From contig CAZWAP010000025.1 of NCBI GenBank assembly GCA_964632005.1, positions 1 through 31,864 on the forward strand: a stretch of 31,864 nucleotides of DNA, given 5' to 3'. This stretch comes from CAZWAP01 sp964632005. GTDB lineage: Bacteria > Planctomycetota > Phycisphaerae > Sedimentisphaerales > Anaerobacaceae. Below are positions 1-7,406 of the stretch, in pieces. The position numbers and the translations under genes were made by a program. The notes beneath the pieces were generated by a model that did not search any database, was not told where the DNA came from, and saw nothing but the letters and a program-made list of their open reading frames with translations. Each line of letters opens with the position of its first letter. Position 1 is the first letter of the stretch.

Positions 1-72
1 GTTCAAAATTCCCTGCTTACAACGAACGACTCCCCAAAAGTGGGTCGTCGCCAGTGGTCCAGCGTTTTTTCC

Positions 73-102
73 TTGACAGACGAGGATAAGTCGGGGTAAC
101 AT
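73..102 (+). promoter_or_regulatory. Sigma70-like promoter for the PEP-CTERM-like gene
   Basis: TTGACA at 73-78 and TAACAT at 97-102 with an 18-base spacer form a good housekeeping-type promoter. Transcription would start near 109, giving a leader of about 180 bases before the start codon at 288. I could not assign that leader to a known riboswitch class. Bases 1-72 hold no gene that I can see. Confidence 0.55.
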
Positions 103-287
103 ATTCAAAGGAAGATGAAAAGGCCCAAGTCCGCTTGCCTATCTTGGAGGCAGGGGCTTATCGAAAAGTACGGCTGCTGTGGCATGCGGTTGCAGAGTCA
201 GCTGGTCAGCGCATTTTCACTCGGCCGTGGGTGTACGGAGTAGTTGAGGAATAGGGTAAGAATAAGGGCAAAAGAAAGGAGGTTGCG

Positions 288-1052
288 ATGAGAGGCTTCA
301 TTATTGTGGTTTGTGCGACAGGCATAATGTTGGTCTTGGCCGGAAGTGCCAAGGGTGTTGAATCCGTGACTTTTACCGCCTCAGACATCGTTTCGCACAT
401 AGGTGGGTTGAGCGATGCAACCTATCAATGGGGTTTGTGGGCGGTTCGCGCAAGGCCTGTTGTTAGCGGAGGGTACACCATCACCGGCGCAAGTACTTCG
501 CAAGCAGGTTGGGGCGTCCTGGCGCCGAGTAGCTACAGTTGGAACACGTACGGGACAAACTGTGCGTGGTTCTGGGACGCCAGCGGCTCAGAGGTTGCCG
601 GTAACGCGGCAAATCCACTTTACATGATTATGGACGTGCCGGCGGATAATTTCGAGAGTAGCTCATTCGACGGAAGCGGCACCTGGGTTGGAGCGTACTC
701 TCCCGGAGGTGGAGGGACGTTCTACCCGTCGGGCTATGACGGAGGAGCCGGTGGTACCAACCTTGTGACGGCGGTTGACCCCACGAGCACTTTCACCTTT
801 GATTTTACTCTGGATGCTGGGTCGACGTGGAGCGGGGCCTGGGAGTTTCTGGTTGATGGAAGTAAGTACACGCGGGGTACGTACACTTCGCCGGGCTACT
901 GGGTTGCGAATTTCTTCGGCGATTACGGCGACGGTGGCGGCCTGAGCGGCAATACCGGAGCCGGCTACCACGTTCCTGCGCCCGGTGCCGTGTTACTCGG
1001 TGGGATTGGGGCCGGTCTTGTTGGCTGGCTGCGGCGGCGCAGGGCACTGTAG
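288..1052 (+). CDS. Exported PEP-CTERM-like surface protein
   Basis: A 254-aa secreted protein of unknown specific role. The start is well set: GAAAGGAGG lies at 274-282, five bases before the ATG. Residues 1-24 form a signal peptide (short basic start, hydrophobic core, AGSAKG cleavage region). The body is rich in Gly, Ser, Thr, Trp and Tyr, typical of a secreted beta-sandwich. The C-terminus has VPAPGA followed by a hydrophobic stretch (LLGGIGAGLVGWL) and an RRRR cluster, the three-part layout of PEP-CTERM sorting signals in the planctomycete PAPGA form. In characterised systems such signals are processed by an exosortase; none is encoded here. The gene stands alone, with its own promoter at 73-102 and a terminator at 1081-1115. 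Function beyond sorting to the surface or matrix is unknown. Confidence 0.85.
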   Translation: MRGFIIVVCATGIMLVLAGSAKGVESVTFTASDIVSHIGGLSDATYQWGLWAVRARPVVSGGYTITGASTSQAGWGVLAPSSYSWNTYGTNCAWFWDASGSEVAGNAANPLYMIMDVPADNFESSSFDGSGTWVGAYSPGGGGTFYPSGYDGGAGGTNLVTAVDPTSTFTFDFTLDAGSTWSGAWEFLVDGSKYTRGTYTSPGYWVANFFGDYGDGGGLSGNTGAGYHVPAPGAVLLGGIGAGLVGWLRRRRAL

Positions 1053-1080
1053 GTCGGGCGCCGGTTGGTTATCAGCACAT

Positions 1081-1115
1081 AAAGGGCTGTGAGCGTGATG
1101 CTTGCGGCCCTTTTT
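1081..1115 (+). terminator. Intrinsic terminator after the PEP-CTERM-like gene
   Basis: AAAGGGC at 1081-1087 pairs with GCCCTTT at 1107-1113, and G-T and G-C pairs extend the stem inward. The T-run at 1111-1115 overlaps the descending arm. It lies 29 bases after the stop codon. Confidence 0.7.
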
Positions 1116-1224
1116 CATTCTTGTTGTTGCGGGGCATTTTCGAGCGGTCCGGCGCGGGTTGTGCAGCTTACGGAGAGGGACCCCTGAGATTCGATGGCTG
1201 TTGACCAAGAGTGGCGGTTTTGTG

Positions 1225-1253
1225 TTGCGTGGGAACAAGTGGCGCTGTATTAT
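1225..1253 (+). promoter_or_regulatory. Candidate promoter for the lipoprotein gene
   Basis: TTGCGT at 1225-1230, a 17-base spacer, and TATTAT at 1248-1253 (five of six matches to the -10 consensus). The predicted start near 1260 lies downstream of the in-frame ATG at 1211, which supports the GTG at 1286 as the true start of the next gene. Confidence 0.5.
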
Positions 1254-1285
1254 GTTGTACGGGCTTGGTCGATGAGGGTTTACTT

Positions 1286-1960
1286 GTGAAAAGAATAGCT
1301 TTGTTTGCACTGGCGTTTGCGTTGTTGCTGTGCGTGGCCGGCTGCGGTGGAGGTTCGGAGAAGCCGATCGTTGTGGCCAAGCCGGTGGAGATACCGCCGA
1401 GCGGTGTTATGACACTTACGCAGGAGCAGTTGCTGTGGCTGGACTGGCACAGTCCGCACCGGCGTGGTGCTCGCGTGATGGCCAAGAGGCCGGCCGGCAC
1501 CGGCGTCGAGTTCGATATCAATTTTCCAAGTAATGCCCCTGGTGATACCTGGTTGAACTTCGTCTCGAGTGGTGAAGGCGGGCAGGGGGCACTGGTTGGT
1601 GGCGATTGCAGCGGATTCAGGGCCTTTGCGTTGAAGATGACGCTGGTTTCGATAGACGGGCGTAGCGAGCCGGATGCGAAGCGGAAGCTCGTGGCAGGTG
1701 CGGTGATCGGGCCGACGGCGTCCGGCCGGGTCCACACCTGGGAGCCGGTGACGTTGAGCATGGCGGAGTCGGAAAGGACGGCGATTGCGAGAACGACGAT
1801 GCGTATCGACAGGATCCGGACAATCGGGTTTCATGTGCACGTGCTCGACGCCGTGGACTGGGACAGCTCTGGGAATACCGTGACGATTCGCGTTGAGCCT
1901 GTTGCGGAGGGTGGCGCGGCTCCGTGGCTGCCGCCTGAGGCCCCATCAGATCAACGGTAG
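1286..1960 (+). CDS. Putative lipoprotein of unknown function
   Basis: A 224-aa predicted lipoprotein. I chose the GTG at 1286 because GAGGG at 1274-1278 sits seven bases upstream and because it yields a clean type II signal peptide: KR, a hydrophobic run, then VAGC with Cys20 as the lipid-modified residue. The in-frame ATG at 1211 would bury this signal 25 residues inside the protein. The mature part, about residues 45-215, alternates polar and hydrophobic residues and has several short Gly/Asp-rich turns, suggesting a carbohydrate-binding-module-like beta-sandwich; I see no catalytic motif. The gene has its own candidate promoter and no operon partner. The neighbouring ParB gene converges on it with 59 bases between stops. 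Confidence 0.7.
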   Translation: MKRIALFALAFALLLCVAGCGGGSEKPIVVAKPVEIPPSGVMTLTQEQLLWLDWHSPHRRGARVMAKRPAGTGVEFDINFPSNAPGDTWLNFVSSGEGGQGALVGGDCSGFRAFALKMTLVSIDGRSEPDAKRKLVAGAVIGPTASGRVHTWEPVTLSMAESERTAIARTTMRIDRIRTIGFHVHVLDAVDWDSSGNTVTIRVEPVAEGGAAPWLPPEAPSDQR

Positions 1961-2019
1961 TGGGCAAGGCGTTATTAACTTGTCAAAGGGCTGTGTTGCC
2001 ACATTTCTTACTTATAACG

Positions 2020-2784
2020 TCAGCGTTTCACGTGGGCCTTGTCTTCGTCGGCGGTATGCGGATCCTGTGCTGTTTGTAGAAAATGTCTTGCGATGAGAGT
2101 GAGCGCGGCTGCCTTGGGGGAGTTGGCTGTCGGCCTGGTGACTCTTTTGCCGGTGCGTTTGCCTTGGTCGGGTACGGGCGAGGATGGATGGTCCGGTTGT
2201 TCTTTTGTCTTTTCGGCTTTTTTCCTGCCCTGGCCCGTGGGTCCATAGTGTTCGGCGAGTGACAGCGCTTTTTTGATCGTTTGCATTTGTGCGTCGTCGA
2301 CGAAGAATACGAGGGGGTTTGCGAAGCTATCCGGCGAGGGCTTTGCGGGGGCGTTGGGTGGCCTTAGGTTGATCAGCCGCTTGATCTGGCCGGCCGTCTG
2401 AGGCAGCAGTCGGGACAGCTCGCGGGCGTCGGCTCTGGTTCTGAGCCTTTTGAGCAGGGCGATCTTTTTGGCAAGCACGTCGGAGCCGCGCAGGCGATTG
2501 AGTGTGGCCAGCAGTATGTCGGCCTGCTCGTCGTCGACGTCCCAGACGAGCACGTCGGCCTTTTCGTGGCCGAGCTGTTCGAGGGCGCGGCGACGTTGAT
2601 GGCCGTCGATGAGCTGGTAATGCCCCTTTTTTTTGCGGGCCGGCCTGACGACCAGCGGCTCATACCGTCCGCTCCGCTTGATGTTGCGCAGCAGCTTTTT
2701 GAACGTCTCGCTGCTCATACGGTTTGGGTTATCCGGGTGGGGCAGGAGGCTTTTTAGCGGGACGGACTGGAGGATATTGTCCAT
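2020..2784 (-). CDS. ParB/Srx-fold protein (ParB-like nuclease domain)
   Basis: A 254-aa ParB-superfamily protein. The start is the ATG at 2784, with AGGAGAG seven to nine bases upstream. An in-frame start 33 bases further out lacks such a site. The N-terminal 95 residues carry the ParB/Srx signature: LLPHPDNPN at 13-21 and IDGHQRRRA at 59-67, matching the GxxRxxA box that binds nucleotide (CTP or ATP) in the superfamily. Residues about 100-150 are a short helical region, possibly DNA binding (ARELSRLLPQTAGQIKRL). The C-terminal third is basic and low in complexity (GRKKAEKTKEQ, GKRTGKRVTRP). No ParA partner is present. Stand-alone ParB-like proteins of this kind are common in phages and plasmids, where they act in modification, nicking or regulation. 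It is the last gene of the minus-strand operon starting at 4714, 73 bases after the acetyltransferase gene. Confidence 0.8.
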   Translation of the reverse strand: MDNILQSVPLKSLLPHPDNPNRMSSETFKKLLRNIKRSGRYEPLVVRPARKKKGHYQLIDGHQRRRALEQLGHEKADVLVWDVDDEQADILLATLNRLRGSDVLAKKIALLKRLRTRADARELSRLLPQTAGQIKRLINLRPPNAPAKPSPDSFANPLVFFVDDAQMQTIKKALSLAEHYGPTGQGRKKAEKTKEQPDHPSSPVPDQGKRTGKRVTRPTANSPKAAALTLIARHFLQTAQDPHTADEDKAHVKR

Positions 2785-2857
2785 TATCGTCTCTCCTGTG
2801 CCCGGTCTGCAGTGCACCTTGCGTTTGGATTCGGGGGTGTGCCGCGTCGGCCGTTAC

Positions 2858-3598
2858 CTAAATTGTCAGCTGCAAATCGGGGTTAAACCAGATGTAATAG
2901 GCGGGGCGTTCGGTCAGCTTGGTAAGCACGTATTCGGTGCGTTTTAGGCCCGGTTGCATCGATGATCGCTTGCCGTAGCTCTGGAGAAACAGGCTGATTT
3001 CTCGCTCGATGAACCGGCCGCGGTCCTTGTCCAGCCGGTTGATCTTCTCGTGGACTATCTGGGGGCGAATAAGCTCACTGTGGTCGATGCCTACCGTTGC
3101 CAGTGCCTCGATCAGCCGAACGCAGCGGATCGGCAGCGGTGCGGTGTAGGGCTGCATCCCGGCCTTCTCGAAGAACGGATGGAAAAGGCCCATCACTGCG
3201 AGGGCCTCGATGATCGGCACGTTCATCAGCGGCATTGTCTGGCGTACCAGTCGACTGGCCAGGCCGAGACCTCTGAATCGCGGGTCGACGATGACCCTGG
3301 CGATTCGTCGGACGTTTTTGTTCAACAGCGCGAGTCGGGAATGCCTGTCCAGGCCGGCAAAGAAGCCCGCCGTTGCGACGTTGCGAAGCTCGAGGGCGGG
3401 CGTGGTCATCGTATAGACGATCACGCCGGCGCTGCGGGCGCGTAGCTGGTCGGCCAAGAGGCCCGTGGGTCTTAGTGTGAAAATCGCGGCGAATGGGCCG
3501 ATCTCACTGTCCCTGTAGTGGTAGCAGGCCAATTGCTTGTAATCGGCGAGGCTGCCGGGCACTATCTGCAGTTGCTTGCAAACGGGGCAGTTGTCCAT
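2858..3598 (-). CDS. GNAT-family acetyltransferase, partner of the ABC ATPase (COG2401-type C-terminal half)
   Basis: A 246-aa protein with a GNAT acyltransferase fold. The acyl-CoA-binding motif A is visible as RVIVDPRFRGLGLASRL, with the RxxGxG core at about 107-112. It is followed by EALAVMGLFHPFFEKAGM, the usual late GNAT strand and helix. Residues 4-7 are CPVC near the N-terminus, a possible half zinc site. The sequence style (VIVDPRFRGLGL, then AVM...PFFEKAGM) matches the acetyltransferase half of COG2401, proteins in which an ABC-type ATPase is fused to a GNAT domain. Here the ATPase is a separate gene ending two bases upstream, so translation is probably coupled. The substrate is unknown. 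The ATG start at 3598 has only a weak ribosome site inside the upstream gene, consistent with coupling. Confidence 0.8.
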   Translation of the reverse strand: MDNCPVCKQLQIVPGSLADYKQLACYHYRDSEIGPFAAIFTLRPTGLLADQLRARSAGVIVYTMTTPALELRNVATAGFFAGLDRHSRLALLNKNVRRIARVIVDPRFRGLGLASRLVRQTMPLMNVPIIEALAVMGLFHPFFEKAGMQPYTAPLPIRCVRLIEALATVGIDHSELIRPQIVHEKINRLDKDRGRFIEREISLFLQSYGKRSSMQPGLKRTEYVLTKLTERPAYYIWFNPDLQLTI

Positions 3599-3600
3599 AC

Positions 3601-4251
3601 TCAGCTTCTGCGAATATCTTTGTAGATTACCTCGGTTTCGGCGTTTAGCTCATTAACGACCAGAACGTCCGGGGCCAAGGCCGAGAGAATATCCGTGGCT
3701 GCGGAGGCCAGTATGAAGATTGTGCCGGTCTTGGCGGCGAATTTGTTGACCTTGGAGGCTATCAGGGTGGCTGTCAGGCGGTCGAGGTTGGAGCAGAACT
3801 CGTCGGCAAAGACGTACTTTTTCTTTTGAGACAGTGCCAGAGCGAAGCGGAATCGCCACTTCTGTCCCTCACTGAGTCTGTCAGGCTGGTTGAGTATGCA
3901 GAAGCAGTCGGATAGCCCCGCGACGGTCAAGGCCCGGAGGCTGTCGAGCAGGTTGCCCTGGATGCAGTCGATGACGGCCCTGTCGTGCGGTAGGTCGACG
4001 TCGCCGAGATTCACTCGTTGGTCGTCTGGGACGCATTGCTGGAGTTCGTTGAGCAGGACGCTCTTACCTGAGCCTGAGGGCCCTGTGATATAGACGATAT
4101 CCCCGTCCTCGACGTGGAATCTGCATTTGTGAGTTGTCTGTCTGTCGAGAAGCCTGTCCAGGGTCAAGCCGAAGGCTCTGCACAGTTGTAAGGTCTTGTC
4201 GGAGATCGCTCCGTGCCAGTTGAAGGTCTTTGATGCGCTGAGTTCCAGCAT
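3601..4251 (-). CDS. ABC-type ATPase, stand-alone (COG2401-type N-terminal half)
   Basis: A 216-aa soluble ATPase without membrane segments. Walker A is GPSGSGKS at 57-64, the ABC signature LSEGQ at 126-130, Walker B YVFADE at 146-151 and the D-loop NLDR at 155-158. The signature region continues QKWRFRFALAL and the Walker B runs into FADEFCSNLDR, both characteristic of COG2401 rather than of transporter ATPases. The usual switch histidine is not seen: the stretch after the final strand reads ILASAATDIL, with Ala where related proteins have His. It is translated between the HTH gene (4-base gap) and the GNAT gene (2-base gap), so the three proteins are probably made together. A role on DNA or a modification substrate, rather than in transport, is inferred from the missing permease. 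Confidence 0.82.
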   Translation of the reverse strand: MLELSASKTFNWHGAISDKTLQLCRAFGLTLDRLLDRQTTHKCRFHVEDGDIVYITGPSGSGKSVLLNELQQCVPDDQRVNLGDVDLPHDRAVIDCIQGNLLDSLRALTVAGLSDCFCILNQPDRLSEGQKWRFRFALALSQKKKYVFADEFCSNLDRLTATLIASKVNKFAAKTGTIFILASAATDILSALAPDVLVVNELNAETEVIYKDIRRS

Positions 4252-4255
4252 ATTT

Positions 4256-4714
4256 TCAGGCCTCTGCAGGTTTTCTCGACTGTACGGTCCATCCTCGCCG
4301 GTCGAGCAGATCAGCGAGGGCCTTGAAGCGTCGAACCGTCTTGCGGGCCCGATAGTAACTGCACCGCCTGCGCCGCGCGATAAGCTTGAGGGAAAGGCCG
4401 CGAAGGAAATAGTCTTCGAGGATGGTCATTTCCATCGATGTGAACTCCACGAGGCGGGTCAGCGAGCGGAGGTACGGCTCGGCTGCCAAGCGTCTGGCGA
4501 TCCGGCGAATTCTGCGGGCGACGCTTTCCTTGCTGACCCCCATCAGTCGGGCGATTTGCACAAAGCTGTAGCCATTGTCTAAATACAGTCGCATCAAGAT
4601 GTTATCCTCTGGACGGAGCACATTTAGCCGGGCCCGCAGGGCCTCAATTTGCTCCCAGGCGGCTGCTTTGTCCGGGCGAATGCTGCTTGTCGTGGCTGGA
4701 TCAGATCTGCTCAC
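4256..4714 (-). CDS. Double helix-turn-helix protein, sigma-region-4-like
   Basis: A 152-aa basic protein with two successive helix-turn-helix units. The first, about residues 34-76, reads like sigma region 4 (MRLYLDNGYSFVQIARLMGV, then SKESVARRIRRI). The second, about 91-135, repeats the design (TILEDYFLRGLSLKLIARRR, then YYRARKTVRRF). The start is a GTG at 4714; no in-frame ATG gives both domains. It heads the minus-strand operon and is probably a transcription regulator of the element. A terminase-small-subunit role is an alternative, since many of those also carry HTH folds, but no large terminase is nearby. A strong promoter at 4844-4871 drives it through a leader of about 120 bases. Confidence 0.7.
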   Translation of the reverse strand: MSRSDPATTSSIRPDKAAAWEQIEALRARLNVLRPEDNILMRLYLDNGYSFVQIARLMGVSKESVARRIRRIARRLAAEPYLRSLTRLVEFTSMEMTILEDYFLRGLSLKLIARRRRCSYYRARKTVRRFKALADLLDRRGWTVQSRKPAEA

Positions 4715-5374
4715 ACCGGGTCCCCCGTATGGGCAGTTACGGCGGGTGAGCCGGGGAGTATCCGGGGGTCTGGCCGGGTGTCTGCGTGCCGGGTTGGTTG
4801 CCGGAGCGGCGTTGTTGTTCTATATACACCTAACATACGCGCAATTTTACCAAACAATCTAACAAAGTCAAGAGTTTTGTTTGATATTTTACAAATTTTC
4901 TGCCGGCCCTCATTTTTTCGCGTAAGATGGGGTCCTAAGGCTCCGGAGTCGATGGTGCGGAGTAGGTTTGGTTACAGGTCTTGGCCGATTGTGCGCTGCG
5001 ATTTGTTGGAGGGTCTTTTTTTTGGAGATGACGGCGGCGGGTAAGAGTGGTAAATTTCCAGTATTCAGACTGGCCGATGGCCGGTTTGAGAGTGCAAGGA
5101 CGCAGGTTAGTATGCGAAGCCAGGGACTTCGAACCCGCGCGGGACAGCTATTTTGACGATCGTAGTGGCGTTGATGATTACTGCCGAGGAAACGGGTCAT
5201 ATTGGTTCTTGGCGGTAGGCTGATTGGTCTGGGTCAAGTAGAATATACGCTCGTGCCCGAGGAGAATAGTCAGGATGTGGGGCTTTATCGGCGGCTACGT
5301 GCGATCCGTGGCCCGGCGGAGGGGGGGTGGGTCGAAGCCGGGCTGTTAGTATTGCCAGATTGGGAGGAACACGT
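4715..5374. other. Intergenic region between divergent modules
   Basis: About 660 bases without a gene that I can support. It holds the minus-strand operon promoter at 4844-4871 and the ribosome site for the hydrolase gene (GGAGG at 5363-5367). A plus-strand 42-codon frame beginning ATG near 5029, after TTTGGAG, lacks any recognisable protein character. I see no terminase, integrase, tRNA or repeat array. Confidence 0.5.
4844..4871 (-). promoter_or_regulatory. Strong sigma70-like promoter of the HTH/ATPase/GNAT/ParB operon
   Basis: Read on the minus strand, TTGACT (4871-4866), a 16-base spacer, and TAAAAT (4849-4844). The site lies in the most AT-rich part of the gap between the operon and the plus-strand hydrolase gene. 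Predicted start is near 4836. Confidence 0.65.
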
Positions 5375-7003
5375 ATGAGCAGGGACGATTTGACGAACCG
5401 GGCTTGCAGGCCTGAGATACCGGTGGTTCGGGTGCTTTTGTTGATTCTCGCCTTGTGCGTGGTGGTGTATGGCGAGGGCGGGAAATCGGATCCGGCCAAG
5501 TTGAGGATCTTTGACGGTACGGCCAAGACGATCGTGGTCAACGGGTACTCGACCTCGTTTCAATGGCCGCGGTTCCTGCAGGACAAGCTCGACCGGATGT
5601 GCAACGGCGAGCGTATCCTGACGGTCAAGCCGGCTTTGAAGGGTGGAACACCGGTGGTTGGGTGGATTGATGTTAAAACAGGTAGGCCTTCGCAGGCCTG
5701 GTTGAAGATACTGCGGCCGAAGTTGCGGGACGACAGGCCCGTGATTGTGCTGGCGCAGCAGTCGCTGCAGGGGGTTTTCGGCCGGCTGGCCGAGGGCATC
5801 GGCGGTCCCGATGACAAGGAGCGCATCCGCCAGGGGGCTGACGCTCTGGAGAAGTACGTTCGGCTGCTCAAGCGGGACGGGGCGGACATAGTATTCGTGG
5901 CCACGCACATCTACAAACACCCGATGGAGCCGGCGATCGGGAACGAGCGGTACGCCCTGGCGGAGCTGCTCAGGCGGCAGATCCCATCTGTTGTGGGTGG
6001 TCCTGACGTGTGGACGCCTACGAAGGAGCGGTATCCCCAGGCCTTCGGGCGGGATGGGGTGCACCCGAACAGGCTCGGTGCTGAGATAATGGCGCAGAAA
6101 TGGTTTGAGGCGCTGTTGAGGTATGACGGGCTGGCGGTGCCGGCCTGGAGCACTCGCCCGGTGCGTCCCAGGTCCCGTGGAGAGATTCCGGGTGTGCGAG
6201 TTCTGCGGGATATCGAGTATGTTCCCGGCGGGCACGAGCGACAGAGGCTCGATTTGTACCTGCCTGCATCGGCCGGCCAAGGGCCTGTGCCAGTTATTAT
6301 CTGGGTTCATGGCGGCGCCTGGCGGGCCGGCAGCAAGGAGAGATGCCCGGCCAGGCGGTTTGTCGAGCGAGGCTACGCGGTGGCGAGCATCAATTATCGG
6401 TTGAGCCAGCATGCGATTTTTCCGGCCCAGATTGAGGACTGCAAGGCCGCTGTTCGCTACCTGCGGGCGAATGCGGGCAGGTATGGGCTTGATGCGGGGC
6501 GATTTGGGGCGTGGGGCAGCTCGGCTGGGGGGCACTTAGTTGCGCTTCTTGGTACCGCCGGGGATGTGAAGATGTTTGAGAGAGGTCCTAATCTCGATGT
6601 TTCCAGCCGGGTTCAGGCGGTGTGTGATTACTACGGCCCGACCGATCTTACAGTTAGGAGCAGGGACTGGGCGGCGAGGCGGCATGATTCACCCGATTCG
6701 CCGTTGTACAGACTTCTCGGCGGCCCGGTTCGACTGAACCAGGAGAAGTGCAAGCAGGCCAGTCCTGTTAGCTACGTTAGCGAGGACGATCCGCCGTTTC
6801 TGATTGTTCACGGCGACAAGGATCCGGTTGTGCCACACAACCAGAGCGAGATTCTGTACAGGGCGTTGGTGAAGGCGGGCGTCGAGGCCAAATTATACAC
6901 GGTAAAGGGCGGTGGGCACGGCGGGTTCAAGGACCCGAGCGTTGAGAAGATGGTTGAGGAATTCTTCGATGCGCATTTGAAAGGGGCGCACGAGGGCGGC
7001 TGA
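5375..7003 (+). CDS. Exported two-domain hydrolase: SGNH-like domain fused to alpha/beta-hydrolase esterase
   Basis: A 542-aa protein with two hydrolase modules. The start is the ATG at 5375, with GGAGG at 5363-5367; an earlier in-frame start at 5327 has no such site. A hydrophobic segment at about 17-33 acts as signal peptide or anchor. Residues about 45-250 look SGNH-like: NGYSTSFQWP at 56-65 supplies the expected early serine block, though not the classical GDS, and DGVHPN at about 227-232 is the block V Asp-His motif. Residues about 265-540 are an esterase of the BD-FAE/acetyl-xylan-esterase type: WVHGGAW oxyanion loop near 310, GSSAGG nucleophile elbow near 380, HGDKDPVVP acid near 480 and GGGHGGF histidine near 513. 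The substrate is probably an acylated polysaccharide; this is family inference. It is monocistronic. Confidence 0.85.
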   Translation: MSRDDLTNRACRPEIPVVRVLLLILALCVVVYGEGGKSDPAKLRIFDGTAKTIVVNGYSTSFQWPRFLQDKLDRMCNGERILTVKPALKGGTPVVGWIDVKTGRPSQAWLKILRPKLRDDRPVIVLAQQSLQGVFGRLAEGIGGPDDKERIRQGADALEKYVRLLKRDGADIVFVATHIYKHPMEPAIGNERYALAELLRRQIPSVVGGPDVWTPTKERYPQAFGRDGVHPNRLGAEIMAQKWFEALLRYDGLAVPAWSTRPVRPRSRGEIPGVRVLRDIEYVPGGHERQRLDLYLPASAGQGPVPVIIWVHGGAWRAGSKERCPARRFVERGYAVASINYRLSQHAIFPAQIEDCKAAVRYLRANAGRYGLDAGRFGAWGSSAGGHLVALLGTAGDVKMFERGPNLDVSSRVQAVCDYYGPTDLTVRSRDWAARRHDSPDSPLYRLLGGPVRLNQEKCKQASPVSYVSEDDPPFLIVHGDKDPVVPHNQSEILYRALVKAGVEAKLYTVKGGGHGGFKDPSVEKMVEEFFDAHLKGAHEGG

Positions 7004-7099
7004 GGATTTGCTGGGTCGGCAGTATGCGGGCGATTCAGCCGACAGAGGTCGAGTCCCGGCGTCCGAGCTGCTGGGCGGATGAAGGCGCGGCGGCAGGTC

Positions 7100-7237
7100 T
7101 CAGGGCTTGGTAATCCAGGATTCTACAGCCTGGGAGGCCCCGGTGATGTCTCTGCCGAGGCCGGCAGCGGTCTGACAGCCGAGTAGTGAGATGAGCAAAG
7201 CAACCAAGATTATCGCCAGGAGCAATTTCCTAACCAT
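7100..7237 (-). CDS. Entericidin A/B-like small lipoprotein
   Basis: A 45-codon minus-strand gene. It starts MVRK, has a hydrophobic run, then LLGC with Cys21 as the lipid-modified residue, followed by QTAAGLGRDI and TGASQAVESW. The lipobox followed by T-x-x-G-x-G-x-D-I and a short amphipathic tail is the layout of entericidin EcnA/EcnB-family lipoproteins, small outer-membrane peptides linked to envelope stress and, in enteric bacteria, to a toxin/antidote pair. Only one member is visible here. AGAGG lies upstream of the ATG, and a very good promoter (7284-7311) precedes it with a leader of about 39 bases. It is divergent from the nitroreductase gene. Confidence 0.75.
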   Translation of the reverse strand: MVRKLLLAIILVALLISLLGCQTAAGLGRDITGASQAVESWITKP

Positions 7238-7283
7238 AATTTCACAGCCTCTATTAGTTGCTCAGACTTTTCTGGTCAGGCTG

Positions 7284-7311
7284 ATTGTACCCGATCGTTC
7301 GATTTGTGCAA
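7284..7311 (-). promoter_or_regulatory. Sigma70-like promoter of the entericidin-like gene
   Basis: Read on the minus strand, TTGCAC (7311-7306), a 16-base spacer, and TACAAT (7289-7284). Each box differs from consensus at one position. The start would be near 7276, 39 bases before the ATG at 7237. Confidence 0.65.
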
Positions 7312-7406
7312 GTTATTTGTGGTGATGTTCGTTGGTCCATCCGGCGGTGCGAGGATATTTGGCCTGATTTGTAGCGGACTTGAGGATTTTTTGAGCGAGG
7401 TGTGGT

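Noticed and set aside
109..287. Riboswitch in the leader of the PEP-CTERM-like gene
   Set aside because: The leader is long enough, but I could not match it to the conserved cores of classes I know, including cyclic di-GMP types.
1960..1999. Possible bidirectional terminator between the lipoprotein and ParB genes
   Set aside because: GTGGGCAA and TTGCCAC pair only with a bulge and a loop of about 25 bases, and no proper T-run follows on either strand.
5121..5143. TTCGAA-centred motif resembling a tRNA T-arm
   Set aside because: The flanking five-base arms do not pair properly in either direction and no acceptor, D or anticodon arm can be drawn around it.
5285..6535. Long minus-strand frame (416 codons) opposite the hydrolase gene
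   Set aside because: It is the shadow of a GC-rich gene with clear catalytic motifs on the plus strand; the product is Arg/Pro-rich without domains or a ribosome site.
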